64,000 bases of DNA from Lates calcarifer. Taxonomy: Eukaryota > Chordata > Actinopteri > Centropomidae. Below the pieces are notes generated by a model. The model was not told the DNA's origin. It searched no databases and worked only from the letters and a program-made list of their open reading frames with translations. Of this stretch, positions 55,848 through 64,000 are shown piece after piece (positions within the stretch are counted from its first letter, which is position 1; the number at the start of each line of letters is the position of its first letter). The stretch is taken from contig NC_066844.1 in the NCBI RefSeq assembly GCF_001640805.2, positions 9,106,430 to 9,170,429 on the forward strand, read 5' to 3'. The position numbers and the translations under genes are program-made.

Positions 55848-58800
55848 TGTGCTGTGAACCTTTGGCGGCATAATTCAAAGGTTTTCCTTTCTTTAACTGC
55901 CTGGTTTTGTGTTACCAGATGTATCCATACTGAAATAAGTGAGAAGTTGGGATATCTTAAATGCTTTAGGTGTGTTTTACAGCTTGCTCCTTATCTGTGT
56001 CCTTTCCTGCATGACTAGACACAGGTGACACAGGTTATGCTCCTCATAAAATGATAATAATGCAGAAAATCCATTTTGGAAATCCAAAGCTAAAATCAGT
56101 TAGCTAATTAACATTTACTAAGTTTTGCAGTTTTTCCTCCTATTCAGGGATGCAAGTGCATTTGACATATATTCTCATTTGTGGTCTTACCTAGAGTGAG
56201 ACATGGAGATTAATTTCAGTTTCTTCTATGGGCTCAGTGAGATGATACAGGAGGTCCAGAACAGGCTTAGAGGAGCTTAGTGAAAAGGCTGGGAGTATGG
56301 GGAAACTACTTGCAGAACTAAGTTAAAAATGAAAAATTCCAAAACCACTCCAGCTAACATGATGGATCTTTTTGATTGTTGTTTAAAAACAGGGGAGAAA
56401 TTGTGGTTTATGAAATATATAGATTTGATTATGTTGCTTCAAACACTTTCTTCATGTAAATTCAGACGAAGGAAAAAAAACTTACTCTGCAGTAACACAA
56501 GAGCAGAAAACACTGGATGTTTTCAGTTTCACAGGGTTTATCCTAAGACCAATATGGCACAGCTTCAGCTGAGTTCATCTTAATACACTGCCACAAATTC
56601 GGCATTAGGTTTCTAGTATGTCTTGCATGAGGCTGCCAGTTTTCTAATGAACCTGAATAATTGGTGAAACCAGTAAATCTAGTACACTATTTAAAAACCA
56701 TGTGAAGTGCAGATTCATCCCAGAAGAATAAAAGTTACTACTTTTAAGAAACTGTTTATTAAATGCAGAATTAGCAAACATGTTGTGACTGAAAGAAAGA
56801 TCTAGGAGATTTTTGTTTGCACTGTTCCACCACATTTCATATTAGTTGGCTTACCTATGTATCAAGTAGACCCTGACTAATAGCAGAATTATATAGGACA
56901 AGCTCCTCTTTAGTTATATCTATATACAGAAAACAGTTGGCGGCAGTCGGACTATTGAACAAATGTCTGAAAAATCAGCTTCTTAACAGAACATTAAGAT
57001 GTATTTTTGCATGGACTGTGGATTTTGTTACCCATTGCTTACTTTGAAACTGCCTTGGCAGTATATCTCTTTGTGGCCAGTATGGGCAGAAGAAAAACCT
57101 TTCAATGTTCAAATGGAAATATGAGTGATGTGCTGAAAGTGACTTGAAAACATGTGAGCCTGTCCTTTAAGGGAGAAACCAGTGCTGACTGACTGCCACA
57201 ACCCTCAGAAATATAAGCAGTAGAAGCCAGTTCTTACACTGGGAGTCAGCATTTGTTGACTGGTGACACAGTGTCATGAATGAACTTGAAGGAATGGGAG
57301 CTCCAGGAGGAAATGCAAGACCCCTAGTCTGAAAATTCCTGAGGAATATCCAAGTCTATCACAGACCACATCCTGTAATTTCATGAAATTTAAAATCCCA
57401 CCCAGAGTTAAATTACCAGGGACCACAGGGATTATTTTATCACCCAAAATCCACCCATAATGAGCTGCTAAAGTAATCCCAATGCGGCTTTAATCTCAAT
57501 TTCAAATGTAAAAACTACAATTACTGCACTGATTTACTTTCATTTTTATCAACCTGAGAGCTGCAGCTGTAAAGATATAACCTGTAGTTTCAAAGACACT
57601 GAAACTGTCTTACAAGCCTTTATTTCTTGATCACTGCAAATACCTAAATCTAAGACAGACAGCTTTAGACGGCTTTCGATAGTCGGAGTGAAACCCTCTG
57701 ATCTGTCAAAATTTAAAGACTCATAACCAGAATGTATTAAAAAGAAGTAGGAAATGTGAAGGTCTTCAATAAAAGTGGACACCGAGAAGTGATCCTTTAA
57801 TATCATTAGACTGGCTTCTCAATATTTGTGTCAGTTCATGTTGATACTGGATATAAATTACATCCTACGAAAGATATGAAGAGTTATCCGGAAAATATCG
57901 GATATGAGCAGCATTTCTGAAAGCATCATGAACTCCTTCAGTGCAGAAACTAAATGCCTCTCTACTAGCTCTCACCTAGAAGCAAAATCTTGCACCAGCT
58001 GAAAACAGGTATCTCTGTGCCAAAGCAACAAATGCTAGAGCCAGCTTCCAAGCAGGCTCCCATATCACTTTCTGCGGTATGCCAGGTCTCACCTGCAGAG
58101 AGCCATACTTAAACCTAACAGGCTTAACCTATAAACTGAAAAAGAATGTGTGAAAAAAAGACAAATTAAAAACTTATATATCTAGTGAGGAGAAAAGGGG
58201 TTGTAAATAAAAAAGAAAAAGCTGGTCAATATTAATGGTGTAGTTTTGAGCTCTTTAAGTAAAACTGTGAGAATTCAAGAAATAGTAATTGCTTAAGTAC
58301 ATTTGATTAAATAATCAATAAAGTGAATATGTTGACACAGTTCTTCCTTGCAGGATTCAGAGAATGAGATGAGAATAGATATTTTAACAAAAGAGGAAGA
58401 ATAACACTCTAAGGTCTGATGAGACAAAAGCAGTCTACACTTCTTTTTCTAGAGAGGCAAGATGTGGCATTATTGTATTATTGTATGTATGTGGTATATA
58501 CTATGACAATGGGAAGCCCAGGTTGAGATATCATTATGGGGTGTGTGCTTTAGGTTAGGTAACATAAAGAGTTACATGTTTAGTTAACAGTTTGTCTCAT
58601 GCGCTTATCTTCTTTGAAAACATGACATGAAGCAAGGAAAGGTGATGAGCAGCAGAAGAGGACAGGAAAAAGGAGAGGATTCATCAGAGCTCCTATTGTG
58701 GTGCAGAAAACAAGCAAACAGATGGCCTGATTGTGTTACTGCATCGACAGTCTCACCTGGGCATACTAATCCCTCATGGCCTGATTAGGAGAGAAAAGCA

Positions 58801-59462
58801 ACATAAATAAAAAACAAAAGAGAACACACAAAACTACAGATCATTTGTTGCCCAATTAAGAACTAGCACTGCTGCTCTGATTACTGAGAAAGACAATAGG
58901 TAGACTGAGATGTGTGATATTCTGGAAATTACCTATACAGTAAATCTTAAAAATCTGAATGTAAATTATTGTAATAAGCTGTTTTTATACCGTTTTACAT
59001 TCATTTGTAAATGCATTATGTTCATTCTAGATCTTTTTTTCTATGTCTATTTGTGTATGCACATCATGTTCCCAAGTCTTATATAATTGGTATAATTGGT
59101 AAAGACAATCAGCAGTGCTGGCAGTAGTTTATTACACAGCGAAGCAGAGGCCTCATTGGGGCCATGTTTAATTAAGGAGATGTTTTTGTCAGACAGAATG
59201 TCATGTGAGTATCAACACAACCTCACTGGAGCTCAAAAGGAGCCCTTCTTATTGATGCTACACTTGAAAACCTTTGATCCATGACTGAAAAATTAAACAT
59301 GTTCCCTGGGTTTACTGTCCATTTTCTAAAATAAAGTATTGAGATAAGGTTCTACTGACAGAACTTGCAATTATTATGATTATTAAACCCTTCATGGCTT
59401 TAAATTTCTATTTATTTTTTCATGTATTTATTTTTTGCACCTGAACACCCAATGAGAATACA

Positions 59463-59573
59463 ATGGAGTCTGGTAGTGATATATAATGATGCTTCTGGTT
59501 AAACAAAAAGGATCTCACTCTTTAATAAAAAGGTCTGTCGCTGTAGAAATCCTATCCATAACGTTGTCAGACA
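59463..59573 (-). mobile_element. Truncated dispersed repeat with perfect 13-bp TSD
   Basis: The insert (starting atggagtctggtagtgatat, ending ccataacgttgtcagaca) is flanked by caatgagaataca at 59450-59462 and again at 59574-59586. Another copy lies at 60841-60950. The shared end is the 'actccattg' side, so on minus the element has a constant 3' end and a truncated 5' end, as expected for a retroelement. The family is known to me from percomorph genomes but I cannot name it. Confidence 0.7.
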
Positions 59574-60001
59574 CAATGAGAATACAGTAAACCTTTACTT
59601 TATTTTCCACTCTCAACTCCTCTCTCTGTTTCAGTCTCCATCAATTTCTAAGGAACATATCTAGCACCCCTATGATAACCAGGTAGTTAATGGTAGTGTT
59701 TTAGTGATTTGTGTGTGTTCCTACAACATTAAAACAAATGTCAATATGATTTTGAGTAAGGTTTTAAAAGTTCTGGTTTCACTTCAGCTGTCTATTTAAG
59801 GTAAGTGCAGTGATTCTGTCCAGAGTCCTGTCCTGTCTCTACAGATCTGCATTTGTGTAGAGTTCAACTCTGCACCATTGACCAATCACACACTTTTTTG
59901 ATTGCTGACCATTGAGGGAACAGAGATCTGGAGGGTTAAAAACTAATTCAGGAGACTTTTTAATTAATACAACAATGCATTATTTGAATGCATTGTCAGG
60001 T

Positions 60002-60057
60002 CCATCCATCTATCCATTATCTATACAGCTTATTTGTTAAGGGTCGCAGGGGGCACT
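60002..60057 (-). mobile_element. Mermaid/DANA-type SINE, 3' end only
   Basis: Reads ccatccatctatccattatc, tatacagcttatttgttaag, ggtcgcagggggca: the tail and last 40 bases of the SINE seen whole at 63516-63765; 5' truncated. Confidence 0.7.
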
Positions 60058-60840
60058 TGTATTTTTTGAGGTTATTATTTTACTTCACCACATTTTAAGT
60101 TGAAATTCTTACAGAGTAAAAAGGTCACATGATGAAGTTATAATTAAGTGTGTGAGAACAAAACAAATGAAAGGATGCGAATCAGCAGCTGAAAAAGCTA
60201 CTGGTGAGCCTGCAGCATCATGGTCTGTGACTGCTGGAGGGCAGAGCTACCTTAATCAATCACTGGACTTTGTGGTCCACAAGACTCGCAGAGTGATGTT
60301 CAGACAGGTGTGTACAATAAGCACACTGTATAGAGGAGAGCATCAACAACTTCTGTGTTGCCTAGCAATGTAACATTTTGTCACTGTTTACTACAGCTGC
60401 TTTGGAGTGTACGTTGTATATACAGTACATTTCCTATGTTTCTGCTGCTTTATTCTGCTGTTAATTCTATATGAAATGGCAGGATGTTTGATTTGTGTAC
60501 CTTAATATTGCTACATCAAGTACATATACAACTGCTATCGTATTCAGGTGTTTCTAGTATTTTCCAACCCATCCGTATCAGTTAAGGTAAGCTCACTAAT
60601 AGAAACACCTCTGTAAAATGTGATACAATTCAACAGCACCTTATACTACATTCTCAAAAAATGATCATACAGCTGAATCAGTACTTCTCTACAACAATTC
60701 TAACCTTCATGAAGGAGAATTAATTATAAAACTGCTGTTTTAGACTACATATATTTGTAATTATCTGTCTGCACTAAATAATAAAAATACCACACAAAAA
60801 CTCAAATAAACTAAACAGTAGGTAAAATTATTGTTTTTGT

Positions 60841-60950
60841 CAATGGAGTCTGGTAGTGATATATAGTGATGCTTCTGGTTAAACAAAAATCTCACTCTTT
60901 AATAAAAAGGTCTGTCGCTGTAGAAATCCTATCCATAATGTTGTCAGACA
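60841..60950 (-). mobile_element. Second copy of the repeat at 59463-59573
   Basis: Matches the first copy with only about three differences (atatagtgatg for atataatgatg, a 3-base AGG deletion in aaaaaggatctc, aatgttg for aacgttg). The sequence continues to the right (ttataataacattctgagcc) beyond the point where the first copy stops, so this copy is longer at its 5' end. Confidence 0.7.
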
Positions 60951-63515
60951 CTTATAATAACATTCTGAGCCTGTCATTTGGTGAATGGCAGTTCACCAGG
61001 ACACTGAGTTATTTTTACTACAAATCATTTCTCTAATGTAATAAGAACATTGTACTCACCAAAATAATTACTGCGATTTGGGAACACAACAACACAGCAA
61101 AGACAGCAAAGTAAAATTGGAATAAAATGGATTTTAACAATGATTTGGATAATAATTTTACTGTTTACCTTCATTTTCTGTTCCAGATCAGCTTGGCTAA
61201 ACCATGGGTTTACAACCTGACAATGTTCCCAAATCTCAGCAATTATAACTTGGCAAGTATAATGTTATTCAATTTATCTTTTACTTTTTATTTTTTTAAA
61301 TTTTGAAATCCCTCTGCACCCATGATTGCACCCTGAGAAACACACTGTATAGCACATCCTACAGCCCTGCACAAAGTAATGCTTGAGTTATGCTATAATT
61401 CAAACAATTTGTCTTCACATTCTTAGACATGACAATAGTGTCTGACGGTACATTTACAAGCAAGAAAGCAGTGAGCAGCAGTGAGTCCAGCTTAGTCTAT
61501 CTCTCTTTGTGTTGCCTGCTCTACTGACATCGGCCATTCTGTATAACTGGCATCATGGAACTGGTTATGGGTTCAATTAACTCTGGGTTTTCATGTCCAA
61601 TTAAGAGCATATTCACATTTAAGAGACACAGTTATGAATTTCCAGCGACATTATCAGAGCCATGAATGAAGTATAATACATATGTGAAATGAGAAGAAAC
61701 AGTGATATCTGTGGAAATTCGGTTATAGCAAAATCAAAAAGTTAACAAAAAGTGACATTTTTACAATATAATAACTACAATTGAACAAGAAGCTGAAGAA
61801 GCACAATAAATTATTTCAGAATATTAAACTAAGGCTAAGGTTATAAATAATTGCAGGAAATATATGTCCTAATATAGAGTGAATATTCTTTGCTTTTTTG
61901 CCTAATAATGAACAAATTCAAATGTTGCATTAATAATCATGGGATATATTTAAGTGTGTGACTATTTTCCAGATAAAGATAATAGAGAGCTTAATTTTAA
62001 TATGCAATTGTCATGAGTAAGTGTCATAGCTCAGGAATCCTGCAAGAACAAAAGAACAATTAACATGCAACTACAATTATCAGTATGTAGTTATTTAGTG
62101 TGAGAAACTATCCCTCTGTGTGTTAGACGCTCTGTTTTAAATCTGAAAAAAATGTCACTTTACTGTAAACTCTATGTCATGTCTATGTCTATGTCAGGAT
62201 CCTATAGGAATGATGACTCAATTTTTCTAGTGGTCTAATTGTTCTGTAGTTGGGCTGCTGGAAAGTTTTTGATCTGCTCCTCTAAAATGAACCTGCTCCT
62301 GACCAGGTTAGCCATGCAGTACCCTAGTGATCTACCCTGGTTTATACAGTGCTATAGTTGTGTAATACCAAAAGTAACTACTTGACCCACTAATCTCACT
62401 TCATGGTGTAGGCCTCAGGTTACACAGGTAATTAGGCAATTTGTTTATATGCACTGTTATAACCTAGTTATTGTAAATCAGTGTATACATGCAGTAGGTC
62501 TGTAATCAAATTTCTCCACTAACCTGATCTCATTTTGGAGGCATGATTTACTTATTTTACTTACTTATTTCATACATAACAAAAATCATGTGAACGTCTA
62601 AAGGGTTCACCTAATTTTCAAAAGTGTTCTCGAACCAGGAAATCTGAATTGACTCCAACCATCTAAACTTGTACTTGAAGTTTTAAGTTCAATCAATATT
62701 TTCATATAAACAGTGAATGCATAATGTAAAAGTCAACCCTTGTAGTAGCAAACCCACAGACAGTAGGTCCCACCTAAAGAAGTTTAACATGACACTGAGA
62801 TTATTTCTGCCTCCAAGGCAGCCGTAAATGCAACAAATGTTTGAAAACCTAAAACTGCAATTTGCAAGGTCCTCATAAAGCAGGTTTGAACATGAAAGAA
62901 ACCTTTCAAACAAGGAACTGCCATGTTTTTATATCTTTTCAGCCCACAGCATCTCAAGCCCAGTGCAGTGCCACCCACTTCCCAGCTGACTGGCAAATGT
63001 GTTTGAGAAGGAGTATGAGCTCAAGTGTGTGATCTAAACACAGAATGTCAAATTGGACTTTCATTCTCTGTCTACCTCTATATATCCTCCCATAACACAG
63101 AGATTGATTCTGATGTTGTGTCTGAACTGTGATGCTCAAGTGTTTTTTAATGGCTTGCATTCAGGAGCCTTTTAAGTGTTCCTCTGTACTCATAGCAGTT
63201 GTTTGAACTGATGTTATTGCCTTTCTAACCTCTTGTCACTTCTAAAATCAGGACTAATCAGTTTCCTCTTTTTCCTGTGATGAATGAATCAAAAATTACT
63301 GATGTGTAATGATTGTATCTTCATTGCTACCTGAGCTCCAAAAAAGCACTAGTAACTTTACTCTTATTCAGTATGTAGTAAATGTCAGTGGATCTCCTGG
63401 TTATAGTAAATAAAATATGAAATGTGCTTGACAAAAACAGCATAAGGTGGACAAATTAATTTGTAAATATATATGTGAACAGACATGCATGATTGACTGT
63501 TAGTCAATCAGACAT

Positions 63516-63765
63516 CCATCCATCCATTATCTATACTTCTTAAGGGTCGAGGGGGGGCTGGAGCCTATCCCAGCTGATATTGGGTGAGGTACACCCTGTA
63601 CAGACTGCCAGTCCATGGCAGGGCCAACATATACAGACAAACAACCAACCACACTCACATTCACACCTACAGGGAATTTAAAGTTACCATTTAACCTAAT
63701 CTAGACATGCATGTTAGGGTTTGCTGTGAGGCAACAGTGCTAACCACTGCACCACCGTGCCACTC
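63516..63765 (-). mobile_element. Mermaid/DANA-type tRNA-derived SINE, nearly complete, with 12-bp TSD
   Basis: On minus: gtggcacggtggtgcagtgg, ttagcactgttgcctcacag (A-box side), then a deletion of the B-box/central part, then atgcatgtctagattaggtt, ccctgtaggtgtgaatgtga, ctgccatggactggcagtct, tcagctgggataggctccag and a (GGAT)n tail. The perfect direct repeat tcaatcagacat flanks it at 63504-63515 and 63766-63777. Confidence 0.88.
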
Positions 63766-64000
63766 TCAATCAGACATACAAGCACAAATCCAGAGTTGTA
63801 AAATCCCTCTCCAGTATTGTAAACTGCTGTAAAGCACTCAGACATGTGCATTTATCACGCTGACTGGATTTCCTGGATGACTTTTTATCTTCTCACTCTG
63901 ACTGGACTAACTGGATTTTTTTTTTTTACTTCTCACCTGTACCTGTGGTAACACACCCCACCTACACAGCCTCTTACATTTAATTGAATTCTAAACACCT

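Larger units (their letters stand above)
44527..64000 (-). other. cadps: cadps intron 1, 3' part (at least 19.5 kb)
   Basis: The first coding exon (GC-rich, ending MARRQQK in vertebrate CAPS) was looked for on the minus strand and not found, so the intron should extend beyond the window. It contains a Tc1-type terminus, CA/GT runs, LINE ends, a small transposon-like gene relic (51892-52160), the CpG-rich promoter-like segment (53640-53880), a duplicated 110-bp repeat (59463-59573, 60841-60950) and two SINEs near the right edge. 44530-47180, 55850-59440 and 60960-63480 are AT-rich with nothing I can name. Confidence 0.7.

Overview
This is nuclear DNA from a ray-finned (teleost, probably percomorph) fish. 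The window is AT-rich, CpG-poor and intron-dominated. It has no bacterial-style gene packing, no operons, and many CA/TG microsatellites. It carries typical fish repeats: Mermaid/DANA-type tRNA-derived SINEs, Tc1/mariner and hAT relics, and L2/Rex-, RTE- and L1-like LINE fragments.

One protein-coding gene can be supported: cadps (calcium-dependent activator protein for secretion 1, CAPS1), on the minus strand. Nine consecutive coding exons (by homology exons 2-10) lie at 44413-44526, 40715-41047, 21538-21618, 20949-21185, 17727-17848, 14847-14958, 14609-14748, 7993-8059 and 483-591. All have AG/GT borders and matching phases. Joined, they give an uninterrupted frame of about 438 codons: the N-terminal region, the whole C2 domain and the first half of the PH domain. 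The rest (PH end, MUN/MHD, C-terminus) lies left of base 1. The first coding exon was not found and should lie right of base 64000. The isoform-diagnostic residues match CADPS rather than CADPS2.

Layout: 1-8059 holds exons 10 and 9, an old mariner relic (5680-6060), a (TGAAY)n tract and several microsatellites. 8060-14608 is intron 8, with a Tc1 5' part, a hAT-like block and an L1-like fragment. 14609-21618 is the exon-rich centre (exons 8 to 4), containing a Tc1 relic interrupted by a LINE tail and an intact SINE with an 11-bp target-site duplication. 21619-40714 is the 19-kb intron 3, with a complete 535-bp hAT MITE, several LINE pieces and a further SINE. 40715-44526 holds exons 3 and 2. 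44527-64000 is the 3' part of intron 1 and contains the only CpG-island-like, promoter-like segment of the window (53640-53880).

The two points most worth following are these. (1) Intron 6 of cadps begins with an (AC)n run and ends with a (GT)n run touching the acceptor, which is the arrangement of the teleost introns spliced with the help of an RNA bridge. (2) A compact CRE + TATA + inverted-CCAAT + octamer promoter-like CpG cluster faces in the cadps direction inside intron 1, with a LINE 3' end abutting it just past the expected start site. No wholly new gene system is visible; most of the remaining structure is explained by transposable elements.
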